A stretch of DNA of 64,000 bases from Nitrospira sp. (GTDB taxonomy: Bacteria > Nitrospirota > Nitrospiria > Nitrospirales > Nitrospiraceae): assembly GCA_030123625.1 (NCBI GenBank), contig CP126121.1, forward strand, positions 1,404,179 through 1,468,178, written 5' to 3'. Positions 9,801-17,942 of the stretch are shown here, one piece after another. How positions within the stretch are numbered: position 1 is the stretch's first letter; every line of letters begins with the position of its first letter. The translations under genes were made by a program, and so were the position numbers. The notes beneath the pieces are model-generated. The model worked only from the letters and a program-made list of their open reading frames with translations, was not told where the DNA came from and made no database searches.

Positions 9801-9946
9801 GAACAGGCGGCGAAACCAATGCTCCTCTGGCACGAGCGGTCGTCGGAGGGTTGAGCGTCTCCACACTCCTCACGTTATTTCTTGTCCCCACGATGTACGT
9901 AATTTTAGAAGAACGGTTCCCGAGAAGACTTGACGTGGAAATGTGA
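6806..9946 (+). CDS. RND-family efflux permease (HAE1/AcrB-like)
   Basis: A 1046-residue inner-membrane pump of the usual RND length. It opens with TM1 (residues about 8-28), has two large periplasmic loops and two sets of transmembrane helices. The proton-relay helix reads GGLALGIGRLVDDSIVELEN, with the Asp pair of TM4 retained. The second half contains ALLLVYMVMAAQFKSLIDPF and GVVLLVDYTN-like helices typical of the family. It is predicted to expel small hydrophobic or toxic compounds using the proton gradient, with the adaptor encoded just upstream. No strong ribosome-binding site precedes the ATG, and the hairpin-prone spacer may affect its expression. Confidence 0.92.
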   Translation: MWLTLLALRNRIGILMLSLAMVVLGLTSLQRLPVDLFPHIQVPVAFVGVIYKGAPPLDIEQSVVYPIEKAVSSASNVEHVESFSKQGLGAVQIWFNWGADINVGQMEVMQRITQILNSLPPGILQPFIVKFDVSNIPVSIVSVSSDKLDERALYDLAYNTIAPQIEQIANVAAATVEGGKIRQINISLDPALLSARGLSILDVVKSVKASNLILPSGNIKAGNLDYNVFTNNQFRAVDPIQDVIVKVNPQGNPVRVRDIGTVTDSSDIQTNIVHADGARSVFLRVNKQPIANTVEVVDALRAALPKMFGIPEGVQLGISFDQSLYIRQSIHNLIEQALHGSLLAAAVILIFLRNLTSTMIISVAIPLSMLVTFIVLYFTGQTLNVFTLGGLALGIGRLVDDSIVELENIQRHLNANANRWTGILDAAREVAMPILASTVTTVVVFLPMFFVVGVARLLLIPLTVTIAIALFTSFLVSRTVTPALCYKFLKPEEEVRRTMPDWFTKFMGWSRRRYESLDRSYEDSLRWVLGHRRIFIALVLLFFVGSLTLVPLIGTEFLPVSDESQFRIVLRAPVGQRVEKTEQQVSEVERVLRANIPATELETIVSSTGILSQGRSSLFNPNTGPHTSSIQVYLASLDKRNRTQVEIMNDVRPKVLKLFPGVSMYFDPGGLVKRVTSFGSQKAVDVEIYGYDFDKARDVIARVKEIMEQTPGLADIEPSREENYPEINVTVDREKAALLGISETDVANAVLFSLNGNDQTDPIIYTDPQSGNEYFISAWLAEEHRTNLSDVENILLTTKAGEPVLLKNVASLKLNAGPVKVDRKYFQRVVHITANPTTRPLGDIAEDLESAFAALQLPAGFSIKLAGQIQQQRETFEGLQFAIILALLLVYMVMAAQFKSLIDPFIIMFSVPMGFPGVILILFLTDTTLSTTSMMGIIMMFGIVVSNGVLLVDYTNVLRRRGESLRQAVVTAARTRLRPILMTSLATVFGLLPMAIGLGTGGETNAPLARAVVGGLSVSTLLTLFLVPTMYVILEERFPRRLDVEM

Positions 9947-9998
9947 GAGAACCAAGTTCGGTGGCGGCGTTCCCGACCGGGCGCAGCGCCCGTTAACG

Positions 9999-10337
9999 TT
10001 ACCCCTCAACAATGTTCGGAAACAGGGATTTCAGCTGCATGGCCAACCCGATATCCCCGGTGACTTGCAGCCGCCCCGATATCGCCATCGTCATCCCGCT
10101 GACTTGACCATTAAGGATCCCGATACAATCTTCTCCGGTCATCGATAGGATCACATGCGGATCGGCATGGGTTCCATCCTTCACAACACAGGTGCCGTTT
10201 TGCACCAGGAGATGGTACTGGCCGCCTTGGCTACCTCGAAGGTCGAACTGGTACACGGCATCAAGATCTTCAGCTGCATCTTTATCCAGTTTTGATGGGA
10301 GTGCGTCGAACACTTCTTTGACAGTCGTGGCTTTCAT
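9999..10337 (-). CDS. SCP2 sterol-carrier-like protein
   Basis: About 112 residues from the ATG at 10337. The fold is a stand-alone SCP2 domain: an N-terminal helix (VKEVFDALPSKLD), a beta sheet with YQFDLRG and YHLLVQNGTCVV, the DPHVILSMTGEDCIGILNG segment and a C-terminal helix ending in KSLFPNI. Such proteins bind lipids or acyl chains in a hydrophobic tunnel. The gene is convergent with the RND permease and not obviously part of an operon. Confidence 0.85.
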   Translation of the reverse strand: MKATTVKEVFDALPSKLDKDAAEDLDAVYQFDLRGSQGGQYHLLVQNGTCVVKDGTHADPHVILSMTGEDCIGILNGQVSGMTMAISGRLQVTGDIGLAMQLKSLFPNIVEG

Positions 10338-10432
10338 GTCTAGACGATACCTATGGCATTGGATGGTTAAAGTATTCGGGGGCGCTCTACTCACCTAACG
10401 CCCCCGAAGCAAGGTCACTGTGAGCAAAAATT

Positions 10433-10873
10433 CTAGTACCGGAGTGTGGCGGTCGCAACACTACGACGGGCGCCGAAAAATTCCTTTGAAAACGACTCGA
10501 CGACCGCAGGATCATACCCCTTGCAGCTGAAAATGTCGAGGTAAGCGTGATTGGTTTCATTGGCAAAATGGCCGCTGATCAATGAGGTCGAAATCAGCTG
10601 CACCATTGAGTAACCTTCAACACGGCCTTCGCCGAAATTGACGACCTGGCATTCACCGTAGCGCTTCATGCCGATGAGCTCACAGAGCTCAACCACATAG
10701 CGCTTGATATAATTCGCATCACGTATAAGAGCGGGGTTGCAATCGTGGAGATCAACAGCGGTGCAGAGTCCCCATGCCTTGCCGCTTCCCACCATGTCTT
10801 GCACAGGTAGGACAGCAGCCGCAGGGGCGTCGGATGGTAAGATCGCGGACTCGGAACTGGCCGAGATACTCAT
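10433..10873 (-). CDS. SpeD-like pyruvoyl-dependent decarboxylase homologue
   Basis: A 146-residue protein of the bacterial AdoMet decarboxylase (SpeD/SpeH) family. Alignment with the canonical enzyme keeps the self-cleavage serine (S97, equal to S63), H102 (H68), E106 (E72) and C117 (C83) at exact spacing. The cleavage-site Glu before the serine is Thr96, and the His after it is Leu98. The family proenzyme cleaves itself to make a pyruvoyl cofactor. Relatives with altered active sites have been shown to use ornithine or arginine instead of AdoMet, so the substrate here is open. A long Ala/Pro/Ser N-terminal extension (about 30 residues) is unusual. No spermidine synthase is adjacent; a DHS-like gene lies at 28 kb. 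Confidence 0.75.
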   Translation of the reverse strand: MSISASSESAILPSDAPAAAVLPVQDMVGSGKAWGLCTAVDLHDCNPALIRDANYIKRYVVELCELIGMKRYGECQVVNFGEGRVEGYSMVQLISTSLISGHFANETNHAYLDIFSCKGYDPAVVESFSKEFFGARRSVATATLRY

Positions 10874-11047
10874 AGGGGGTTGATCCCTTTCTGTAAAAGG
10901 TTGTGTTGACGGGAACCATCACGCGTGAACTATACCATAAATTCTCTTGTTGCGAATAAGAGCCGTAAGGAATATTTTAGCTTTGAGAGTGGACACGCCG
11001 CCATCAATCGATTGACAAGGTCATGGAGCTCGGGAACAATATGCCTC

Positions 11048-11227
11048 ATGTCATCCGCCCCTAACATGCCCCGAACCGAGTTACCTGATCGCCTTTGCAC
11101 TTGGTGCAAAGTTCTCATGAGGAAGCGGCTGGTGGGCGGCAACCAGTTCATCCATTACACCTGTCCCAAATGCATCTTTCAGCACACTACCCGGCTGGGG
11201 CCGAAGCTTCAGACACCAGCCCGATAG
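11048..11227 (+). CDS. Small zinc-ribbon protein
   Basis: A 59-residue protein with two CxxC knuckles, C17-C20 and C39-C42, 18 residues apart, the spacing of a rubredoxin-like zinc ribbon. The intervening sequence is basic (RKRLVGG). The ATG at 11048 is chosen as the last Met before the conserved part; the same frame is open upstream to 10925 but that part is not protein-like. Function unknown. It is convergent with the flavoprotein gene that follows. Confidence 0.55.
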   Translation: MSSAPNMPRTELPDRLCTWCKVLMRKRLVGGNQFIHYTCPKCIFQHTTRLGPKLQTPAR

Positions 11228-11256
11228 CCCCGAAGGGTGGCCCGGAAATTACACGG

Positions 11257-11988
11257 CTAATAATATTTTTCTCTATAGATCGGGCATAGCCCCTTGGCCT
11301 GGATGGTTGCCGTTACTTCCTTGATCATGTCATTGTTGCCGCAGAGATAGACTGCTAAATCGCGAGCTGATGTGACCTGTTCCTGGATGAGACCGTTCAC
11401 CCGTCCTGTGGCTCCCGTCCAAGAAGGTCCGGGCCGAGACAGGGTAATCACAAAGGAAAACTGTCTGTGTCGCTCCGCCAAGGCTTGGAGCTCATCCTGG
11501 TAATACAGATCGTGCTCATACCTCAGACCCCAAACCAGCGTTACCGACTGAGTGCTGCTCCGTTCGAGCTGCGTCAATAGCATGGACCGAAACGGGGCAA
11601 TTCCCGTCCCAGTCGCCACCAATAAGATCCGTTTGGTCGGATCCTCTCGTAAATAAAACGATCCGGCCGGCCCTTTAAAACTTACTGTATCGCCTTCGCG
11701 AAGGCTGAAGAGGTACGTCGACCCTGGCCCCCGCGGAACCAAATTAAAGAGCAGCAGCACCCGATCTGAGATGGAGGGGGGCGAGGCAATGGAATAGGGA
11801 CGGGTGACCGGATACGGATGGCCTTCCTTTGGCACATCAAATGAGATGAATTGCCCAGCCTTGAAGGCTATTTCTTTAGGTTCGCACAGCGTGAGCTCCA
11901 ATTCCCGAACATCATGTGTCAAATCCCTGATCCGACTCACCTTAGACTGAAAGGATCCGATTGCCATCCTACGTTGCTCTTCTTCCAT
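11257..11988 (-). CDS. Ferredoxin-NADP reductase-like FAD/NAD(P)H oxidoreductase
   Basis: A 243-residue soluble flavoprotein. The FAD-binding barrel carries TRPYSIASPP (the RxYS motif) at about residue 63. The nucleotide-binding domain has ATGTGIAPFRSML and ends with YLCGNNDMIKEV, the CG-type motif that positions NAD(P)H. The C-terminus REKYY is typical of ferredoxin-NADP reductase-like enzymes, where aromatic residues stack on FAD. It likely moves electrons between NAD(P)H and a small redox partner. The partner is not encoded nearby. Confidence 0.88.
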   Translation of the reverse strand: MEEEQRRMAIGSFQSKVSRIRDLTHDVRELELTLCEPKEIAFKAGQFISFDVPKEGHPYPVTRPYSIASPPSISDRVLLLFNLVPRGPGSTYLFSLREGDTVSFKGPAGSFYLREDPTKRILLVATGTGIAPFRSMLLTQLERSSTQSVTLVWGLRYEHDLYYQDELQALAERHRQFSFVITLSRPGPSWTGATGRVNGLIQEQVTSARDLAVYLCGNNDMIKEVTATIQAKGLCPIYREKYY

Positions 11989-12256
11989 TCACCGATCTCT
12001 TCACCATAACACATGCCGATCCCTCGCCATTTATCGCAGTCCCACCCCAAGTAACCCCACTCCGTGCTGCGGGAGCGATAGGCCCATCCTTCTCATTATG
12101 GACAAGCTGCTGCTTCCGGAAACCCGTCCGGTATGAATAAAAAGAGGTGTACGGTCCGCTGGACCATTTGCGGATCAGTACCTCCTTTCTGCGTTCAATT
12201 TTCGGATGAGAAACTGTTGCTGAGTGATGTTTGCCGTGCCTTAGAGCCGACAAGGC

Positions 12257-12580
12257 CTAGCCACGTGAGAAACTGCTCTGGACATGATCGTCGAGAATAT
12301 GGGTCAATCGCTCTCGATCATCAGGACTGATTAAAACTATTTTTGCGCCCAATTTAGGGGTACGTACGTGAATGACTTTCAACTCGCAGGTCAAGGACCT
12401 TCCACCCTGGAGTTCTATTCCGAGTTGGAGCATATCACCGATCTTCACGAACAGACGGCTTTCTAGACGGACGCCGGACTCGCTGACGTCGAGCACTTTG
12501 CACGGCGCCGAGAGCGAACCACGCTGCAACCGACCGACACGGCCGACATCCACACGCGCGTGCTTACGCTTGAAACCCAT
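12257..12580 (-). CDS. PilZ-domain protein
   Basis: About 107 residues from the ATG at 12580, which has GGAGGGA 7-8 bases upstream (an in-frame GTG lies at 12598). The c-di-GMP motif is RKHAR followed by DVSESG. The domain spans the whole protein, so it is probably a simple effector or adaptor. It lies in the same direction as the flavoprotein gene but 270 bp upstream of it. Confidence 0.82.
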   Translation of the reverse strand: MGFKRKHARVDVGRVGRLQRGSLSAPCKVLDVSESGVRLESRLFVKIGDMLQLGIELQGGRSLTCELKVIHVRTPKLGAKIVLISPDDRERLTHILDDHVQSSFSRG

Positions 12581-12617
12581 GGCCAATCCCTCCTCCACAT
12601 CATAACAAGAGGAAGGA

Positions 12618-13007
12618 TCATGCCGAAGCGATTACAGAAATGCCAAAGCTTTCCGCCAATGAGGTTCGCACCTGCTCCATACGTTTGCGGTTGACGCCAA
12701 GATCGCTGTAGCCGATGCGGGAAGCAGAACGAAAGTGAATCATCTTCGCGTTGTCGTCGAAGAGAAACTCCACATCGTCGACGAAACGGAACAGCAGGCT
12801 GGTGAATTCGTAGTGGAGATACGACTCGTCCTCATCGATGAGCTTGGTCCGAGGCAATGTTCCAATTACCGACTTTAACGCCTCTTTCGCTTCCGCACGA
12901 GACTTCTTGTACTGGAACGGCGCGATGGCGTGGCCTTCACCGGTCGCCTGCGTCGAGACGCAGTTGGGATTATCGGGGCACGTACGTAAAGTCCGCTTGT
13001 TTGTCAT
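12618..13007 (-). CDS. DUF1499 family protein
   Basis: A 129-residue protein with the family hallmarks: CPDNPNCVST near the N-terminus and HFRSASRIGYSDLGVNRKRM near the C-terminus. No signal peptide is visible in this member. Function of the family is unknown. It is divergent from the antitoxin gene at 13096, and the two share an 88-bp promoter region. Confidence 0.88.
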   Translation of the reverse strand: MTNKRTLRTCPDNPNCVSTQATGEGHAIAPFQYKKSRAEAKEALKSVIGTLPRTKLIDEDESYLHYEFTSLLFRFVDDVEFLFDDNAKMIHFRSASRIGYSDLGVNRKRMEQVRTSLAESFGISVIASA

Positions 13008-13047
13008 ATTCCAACTCGGCTCCTTCGAAACGCTCCACGATCATTTG

Positions 13048-13060
13048 CCTTACAGTAAGG
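13048..13060. promoter_or_regulatory. Palindrome upstream of the AbrB/PIN pair
   Basis: CCTTAC-A-GTAAGG is a perfect odd-centred palindrome 35 bp before the antitoxin ATG. A looser copy (GGAAGTAAG...CCTTCC) follows. AbrB/MazE-type antitoxins usually autoregulate through such sites. It also lies in the divergent DUF1499 promoter region. Confidence 0.55.
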
Positions 13061-13095
13061 AAGTAAGATATCCTTCCAATAGGAGACTTCACTGC

Positions 13096-13344
13096 ATGTT
13101 AGCTAAAAAAACATCAAAGAACCAAGTGACATTGCCGAAGAAGATCCTCAAAGAAATTCCAGAAACCGACTATTTTGATGTCTCTCTGCATGAAGGGAGC
13201 GTGGTACTTCGGCCGGTGACGGTTGCAGAGCATCACAGCCGACTCACAATAGTCAGGGAGAAGATCCGTGACCTTGGAATTACGTCCGCTGATATCGATA
13301 AGGCGATTCAGTGGGCCAGAGGGAGAAGGAAACGGCAGGAGTGA
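13096..13344 (+). CDS. AbrB/MazE-like antitoxin
   Basis: An 82-residue protein whose N-terminus, KKTSKNQVTLPKKILKEIP, is a swapped-hairpin AbrB DNA-binding domain. The rest is a helical toxin-binding tail ending in a basic RRKRQE. AGGAG lies 11 bases before the ATG. The stop overlaps the GTG start of the PIN toxin (GTGA), which indicates a coupled type II toxin-antitoxin operon. Confidence 0.8.
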   Translation: MLAKKTSKNQVTLPKKILKEIPETDYFDVSLHEGSVVLRPVTVAEHHSRLTIVREKIRDLGITSADIDKAIQWARGRRKRQE

Positions 13345-13760
13345 TCCGCGCCGTCTTAGATACCAATGTCCTCGTCTCAGCTCTGCTATTCACCGGCTCT
13401 CCCTCTCGCCTGGTTCCCGCATGGCAAACTCGTCGGCTTAAACCAGTTATTTCTGCAGATGTATTGAAGGAATACGTGCGAGTCCTGTCTTATCCTAAAT
13501 TCAAACTGACTGACCAGGAGATACACAGCCTTATTGAAGGCGATCTGCTCCCGTTTGTTGATACCGTACAGACTCGACCAATTTCAGTCCCCAACCTGAG
13601 AGATCCGGATGACATGAAGTTTCTGGCTTGTGCTCGAACAGCAGGAGTCCATTGGCTTGTCAGCGGCGACGATGACCTTCTTTCACTCCGCAAGTTCGAG
13701 TCCATCGAGATCGTCTCCGTATCGACCTTCCTTAATCTTCTCAAACGTACGCCCAAGTAA
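13341..13760 (+). CDS. PIN-domain toxin
   Basis: About 139 residues from the GTG at 13341. The acidic PIN active site is visible: AVLDTNVLVSALL (first Asp), the Glu in DVLKEYVRVL and the DPDDMKFLACA/SGDDDLL acidic pairs. The family are Mg-dependent ribonucleases, often attacking tRNA or mRNA. Pairing with an AbrB-like antitoxin by a 4-bp overlap supports a VapBC-like module. Confidence 0.85.
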   Translation: MIRAVLDTNVLVSALLFTGSPSRLVPAWQTRRLKPVISADVLKEYVRVLSYPKFKLTDQEIHSLIEGDLLPFVDTVQTRPISVPNLRDPDDMKFLACARTAGVHWLVSGDDDLLSLRKFESIEIVSVSTFLNLLKRTPK

Positions 13761-13806
13761 GTCGCCGTGATCGGCGCGATGGCGCGGCCCTCATCATCTA
13801 CATGGT

Positions 13807-14076
13807 CTAGGTCAAACGCAAAATCATGATTCCGAAAATAATGAGAACAACTGCGGTAGATCCTAGCGCAAGCCACATTCGGACGATTTGACGTCGATGA
13901 CACATAGTTACCACCCATGTAAATATTGGAACCCAGACAATTAAGATGCTCACACCTATAAGGGAGTTCCCCTCGGACAGCTGAAAAAGTGCAAAAAGTG
14001 GAGGGCTCCAGAGAGCAATAAGAATGGCTGGCACAAAAGTGTCTGCGAATAACCACCAAAGCGAATCTTTTTTCAT
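13807..14076 (-). CDS. Small membrane protein
   Basis: An 89-residue, very hydrophobic protein with probably three transmembrane segments (residues about 8-30, 38-58 and 66-86). Short basic loops (CHRRQIVR) follow the positive-inside rule. No family was recognised. It lies 28 bp downstream of the DUF2914 gene start-to-end direction, so it may be co-transcribed with it. Confidence 0.5.
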   Translation of the reverse strand: MKKDSLWWLFADTFVPAILIALWSPPLFALFQLSEGNSLIGVSILIVWVPIFTWVVTMCHRRQIVRMWLALGSTAVVLIIFGIMILRLT

Positions 14077-14104
14077 GCTGAGTCCACAATAAGCAATTCG
14101 CGCT

Positions 14105-15214
14105 TCAGTAGAACACCGTTTTCAATGTCGGTTGCAATTCATTCTGTTCCACCACCTGCACCGATACCCGTCCAATAATACGCCCGTCTTGGGATTCCAC
14201 ATCGACCCGCCAATCGCCTGGATCAAGGCGCTGCTTGAAGCTATAGGATCGATAGCCGCCCTCGCGGCCGCCCGAGATCTTGATGGGAATTCTATCCGCA
14301 TGCATGAACAGCCTCTCGCCGGTCGGACGGAAGTACCAATGATGATAAATTGTCGTGTTGAGATCGACCGGCGCAAAGACGGCGGTGAAGCAATAGATCG
14401 GCTGGTTCGAGGGATACGTCGTATCTGAACGTTTCCAGATCTGATACCACTGCCTCTCGAAGGAAAGCTCAAACTGGTCGCCGGTTCGCTTGATCTCATG
14501 ATACATCCCGCCGAACTTCAGCGACAGCGGAACCGGCGGGATCCAATTCATAAAGTAGAACCCCACCAGGAGAGCGACGCATGCAACCGTCGGAACAGTC
14601 ACTTTGGTTGCTTCATGTCTTGATCGATCGGGATTATCACGATAGATGAGGTGCACGACCCGCAAGGTCACCGCCACGCTGACACCTGCTCCCAGCAAGA
14701 AGACCACGGCGTTCATGTAGCCCGTCATCACGGGCAAAAAGAACGTGAGGAAGGCGAATGTCACCACCCCGTATAGGCTGACCAACAAGCGAAGATTCGA
14801 CAGGCGGTCACGTAAAAACTCATTGGTCACCAAGAGCGCGATAAGCAGGCCAAAGAAAACCGCCGTGCCGGTGAACGAAGTGCTCCGTGAATAAAAAATC
14901 GTATAGGCGCTGAAGAGACCACCGAGCAAGAACTGACTCGCCATAGGGAAGTAGGGACGGCTCGCCAATACCCAGCGAGTGAATGGGTGAAGCGATGCCA
15001 GCTGCTCACGATCGGATGGAGGCTCGATCCCCAATCGGCCTGTCAAGATGATCAAGGTACCAAGGAGGGCAAGATACAGCATCAGAACCAGGTTATCTTG
15101 CAGCCGATCGATTCGCGTAAGGGTCACGGTGTCATACGTGACTCCCGAGAGAAAGAAGACGGCCGGCATGAACGGTTTCGCGAGCGCAGACTGGATTCTT
15201 GTGAGCGGGCTCAT
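14105..15214 (-). CDS. DUF2914 membrane protein
   Basis: A 369-residue protein. The first 220 residues contain about six to seven transmembrane helices. The C-terminal part, residues about 300-360, is a DUF2914 domain with HHWYFRPTGE, YRSYSFKQRLDPGDWRVDVES and GRIIGRVSVQV. This extracytoplasmic domain is thought to bind sugars or peptidoglycan, but this is unproven. The gene is preceded by a long imperfect inverted repeat at 15278-15345. Confidence 0.8.
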   Translation of the reverse strand: MSPLTRIQSALAKPFMPAVFFLSGVTYDTVTLTRIDRLQDNLVLMLYLALLGTLIILTGRLGIEPPSDREQLASLHPFTRWVLASRPYFPMASQFLLGGLFSAYTIFYSRSTSFTGTAVFFGLLIALLVTNEFLRDRLSNLRLLVSLYGVVTFAFLTFFLPVMTGYMNAVVFLLGAGVSVAVTLRVVHLIYRDNPDRSRHEATKVTVPTVACVALLVGFYFMNWIPPVPLSLKFGGMYHEIKRTGDQFELSFERQWYQIWKRSDTTYPSNQPIYCFTAVFAPVDLNTTIYHHWYFRPTGERLFMHADRIPIKISGGREGGYRSYSFKQRLDPGDWRVDVESQDGRIIGRVSVQVVEQNELQPTLKTVFY

Positions 15215-15277
15215 GTCACCACTGTGCGGAATCGTCGAAAAATGTACAACGAAAAGTTCGTTTCAAGAAGGCTGAGG

Positions 15278-15345
15278 TTGAGGTCAAGGTTGAGCTAAGA
15301 CAGCGCCACACGCGAACTCAACCTTAGTCTCAACCTTGACCTTAA
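15278..15345. repeat. Intergenic word-repeat inverted element (locus 2)
   Basis: TTGAGGTCAAGGTTGAG (15278-15294) pairs with CTCAACCTTGACCTTAA (15329-15345), 16 of 17 matching. The loop itself contains a further CTCAACCTTA word. It sits between two co-directional minus-strand genes, as do the other members of this element type. Confidence 0.7.
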
Positions 15346-15354
15346 GGGCAAGTG

Positions 15355-16416
15355 TCAGACAAACGCCGGTAACGGGGCATAGGCGACGGGGTGACCGATC
15401 AGCCGCTCCAACCATGGCGCCATTGCCTCTTCGTGGAGCGGAGCGTGATTGAGGCGCGTTTCGATCTTGAACTGCCCGTTGATTCCGACGATGCCGATGA
15501 TCGCCGAGGCATCTTCGGCGTCGGGTAACACCGCCTGCGTCTGAAATTCGCACAGCGTGGCGTACAGGAGACCGTGCGGTCGAATCGCATTCTGCACCTC
15601 AGGCAGCTCATCCAACGGGCAGTGGACGGAGCAACGATAGGCAAGCCGCGCTCCCGGCTCAACCTCTTGGAATTCTGCCAAGGCTGCTTCTGAAAACCCT
15701 GTGAGATAGGCGCGAACTCCGGCCGGTTCCGGATGGAAGGTCTCCGCAAGCTTGCTGGCCGGCACGAGGAACTCAAACGCATCGGACGTGTTGTACTCGA
15801 ACTGGCAAGGGCCGAACGCATCGGGCCATGAGCAAAAGAACGGAACGGAGGCATCGGAAGACCGGAGGACTACCGCATGTTTCTCCACATGAGTCTCGAT
15901 CGGCAAGTCCAAAACGGTAATCGCTTCGAGGAAGGCTGTTCGCCTCTCATCCAACCAGCGTGTTCGATCGGCATCGCCGCGCGTTTCGCCGGGCGTGATG
16001 ACCGCCTGAGTCTGAAGGCGAACCCGGATGAACGAATGGGCATGCCGAAATCCGATCCAAAACATGGCGCGTTGATCATGGAGCTGCAGTATTTCCCGAA
16101 TGCGCCAGGGGTGGCTGATGGAGCAATACGTGCCAAGATCTTGATGGCGCTGATACACCGTATGATAGGCTCCGGATAGAAGAAAGAAATCGCCGCGCCA
16201 TCGTTCTCGTACATGGACGAGCGTGACGTCTTCCGTGGCCCAGGGATCGAGTTGATCGAAGTCGTCGGGCGACCCAACCGTCCATTCTTCCACATAGCAA
16301 ATCACGTCGCTGGCGGGGGAGACCGGCTTTAACCCGAATGCGGCAAGCCGGTCCGCCACGGCAAGCGCCTGACCGAAACTCAAGGGTGCCGTCGTTTCCC
16401 ACCGCCGCTCACGCAC
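15355..16416 (-). CDS. Conserved-looking hypothetical protein
   Basis: A 353-residue soluble protein without signal peptide or membrane segments. I do not recognise the family. Composition is that of an ordinary folded protein (many aromatic and charged residues), with a run of His/Trp-rich stretches (SGAYHTVYQRHQDLG, SHPWRIREI). Codon use resembles that of neighbouring genes, which supports it being real. It may be co-transcribed with the genes downstream. Confidence 0.6.
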   Translation of the reverse strand: MRERRWETTAPLSFGQALAVADRLAAFGLKPVSPASDVICYVEEWTVGSPDDFDQLDPWATEDVTLVHVRERWRGDFFLLSGAYHTVYQRHQDLGTYCSISHPWRIREILQLHDQRAMFWIGFRHAHSFIRVRLQTQAVITPGETRGDADRTRWLDERRTAFLEAITVLDLPIETHVEKHAVVLRSSDASVPFFCSWPDAFGPCQFEYNTSDAFEFLVPASKLAETFHPEPAGVRAYLTGFSEAALAEFQEVEPGARLAYRCSVHCPLDELPEVQNAIRPHGLLYATLCEFQTQAVLPDAEDASAIIGIVGINGQFKIETRLNHAPLHEEAMAPWLERLIGHPVAYAPLPAFV

Positions 16417-16492
16417 CGTGAGGAATCCTTGAAGACAAATTGAGATCGACGCTCAGAAAATCAATGCCTCTCTCTACACTAATGGCAACGGT

Positions 16493-17149
16493 TCACTCTT
16501 GCAGGAGGCGCCGTGACGGGCGTAATGCCTTATTGTCAATCGTCGTGTCGACGATCAGCCGATCCAGTCCGTCTTTCAAGGTGGCCGCCAATTGGTCCCG
16601 CACATCATCCTGATTGAACCAGAACACGGTTCGACTCCGCCCCCCTTCAATGGTGCGAATGGTCGTGCTTCGGTCGACGAGGTTCCTGGCCTGAATGGTA
16701 AACCGGCTGCTGGTGTCGATCACAGTGGAAAAGACGCGACTCTTCGCGATGGCGGAGAAATCTTGCACCTGTCCGCTGATGATAATATCGGCATCCGCGG
16801 CAGATCCGGGCGAGGCCACACGCACGTTCCAGACCCGATCTCGCCACCCACGAGTTCGTAAACGATCGGCGAGTCGCTGCGTGATCAAGCCCGCAAGCCG
16901 ATCTCCCGACACATCGAAATGCGTGGTTCCTCCCCAGAGATGCGTACGCGTTCCCACACGGTTCTTGTCCGCCCGCCGATCCTCAAACGGTTCGATGGCG
17001 ATCTTGACCGGCTCGATGTCGGTCACTTGCACCATCGGAGGCTTCTCGCGCAAATCCAGGTAACGCATTTCTCCTGTTCCCCTACAGCCGGCCAGCACGG
17101 TCGCCATCATGATGGCACAGCCCAGAACTCGTAATGACGATTGCTTCAC
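16493..17149 (-). CDS. Lipoprotein, YajG/LpoB-like
   Basis: About 218 residues. The GTG at 17149 is preferred because GGGAGGAG lies about 5 bases upstream. The signal ends in the lipobox VLAGC, so the mature protein starts at Cys and is lipid-anchored. The mature part has VKIAIEPFEDRRADKNRVG and SGDRLAGLITQRLADRLRTRGW, an arrangement seen in YajG-like envelope lipoproteins. It is probably outer-membrane attached; function unknown. Confidence 0.7.
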   Translation of the reverse strand: MKQSSLRVLGCAIMMATVLAGCRGTGEMRYLDLREKPPMVQVTDIEPVKIAIEPFEDRRADKNRVGTRTHLWGGTTHFDVSGDRLAGLITQRLADRLRTRGWRDRVWNVRVASPGSAADADIIISGQVQDFSAIAKSRVFSTVIDTSSRFTIQARNLVDRSTTIRTIEGGRSRTVFWFNQDDVRDQLAATLKDGLDRLIVDTTIDNKALRPSRRLLQE

Positions 17150-17231
17150 AGGCTCCTCCCGGTCAAGGTTCAAAAAGAGTGGCGGCCCAGTCTACCCAAG
17201 TTTGGTGCCGGAGACAATTAGGATAAAAAAG

Positions 17232-17840
17232 TTAAGGGGTAATGAGCGGACCCAGCGATCGAAAGGTTTCGCATGCGATCCGGGCCAACTGTCCTTCCCT
17301 CACTCGTGGGTCTCCTAAGGGCACATAGCGAACGATCTTTAGGAATGATCGGTCAGCCACCACGGCGGCGATCTGCGCCTTGCGGTCATGGGTGATCGGC
17401 AACGTATAGCCCTCCCCTCCTCTCCACTCCCATAACGACGGTGCCAAAGAAAGTTCGAGGTCTCTTCCTGCGAGCTGATGAAACCGGCCAAGAAGCTGGC
17501 GCTTGTATCGTCCGATTTCCGACCCTTCCAACAAGAGCGCACAGGCCACATGATGTCCCCACCAGATCAGCGTCCGAAACGTGAACTTGTTCGTGCCGGA
17601 GAAGTGTTTGGGACAATCAAGATATTGATACGGAAAATCCTCCAGGTGCTCGCCTTTTACCAGCTGATGGAGGTTAGGATCGAAATCGGGAGGCACGACG
17701 AGCGACAGACCTACAACCTCCTGCTGCAATGCGCCATGCGTCGCCTCAAGCATGGCTCGTATTTTTGTCGTGATCGCAGCCTTTTTCCGGAAGAACTGTC
17801 CGTCAGCGAGCAGCACGGTTTCATCATCAGTAAGTTGCAT
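17232..17840 (-). CDS. Hypothetical protein
   Basis: About 202 residues from MQLTDDETVLLADGQ at 17840. It has no signal peptide or membrane helices. Tryptophan- and histidine-rich stretches (IWWGHHVACALLL) suggest a folded domain, but no family is recognised. It lies upstream of the lipoprotein gene in the same direction, with an 80-bp gap. Confidence 0.6.
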   Translation of the reverse strand: MQLTDDETVLLADGQFFRKKAAITTKIRAMLEATHGALQQEVVGLSLVVPPDFDPNLHQLVKGEHLEDFPYQYLDCPKHFSGTNKFTFRTLIWWGHHVACALLLEGSEIGRYKRQLLGRFHQLAGRDLELSLAPSLWEWRGGEGYTLPITHDRKAQIAAVVADRSFLKIVRYVPLGDPRVREGQLARIACETFRSLGPLITP

Positions 17841-17942
17841 AGTAGGATGGCGTATCATGACATGGGACGTGACGAAATGCTCATTTTGTCCTCAGCTCAG
17901 AGTTGAGGAACGATGCCGGAGGGTTTTTGCAGAATCCTCAAG

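Noticed and set aside
13490..14089. Minus-strand frame of 199 codons overlapping the PIN toxin
   Set aside because: The overlapping PIN gene has catalytic acidic residues and a coupled antitoxin; the minus-strand frame shows no family features.
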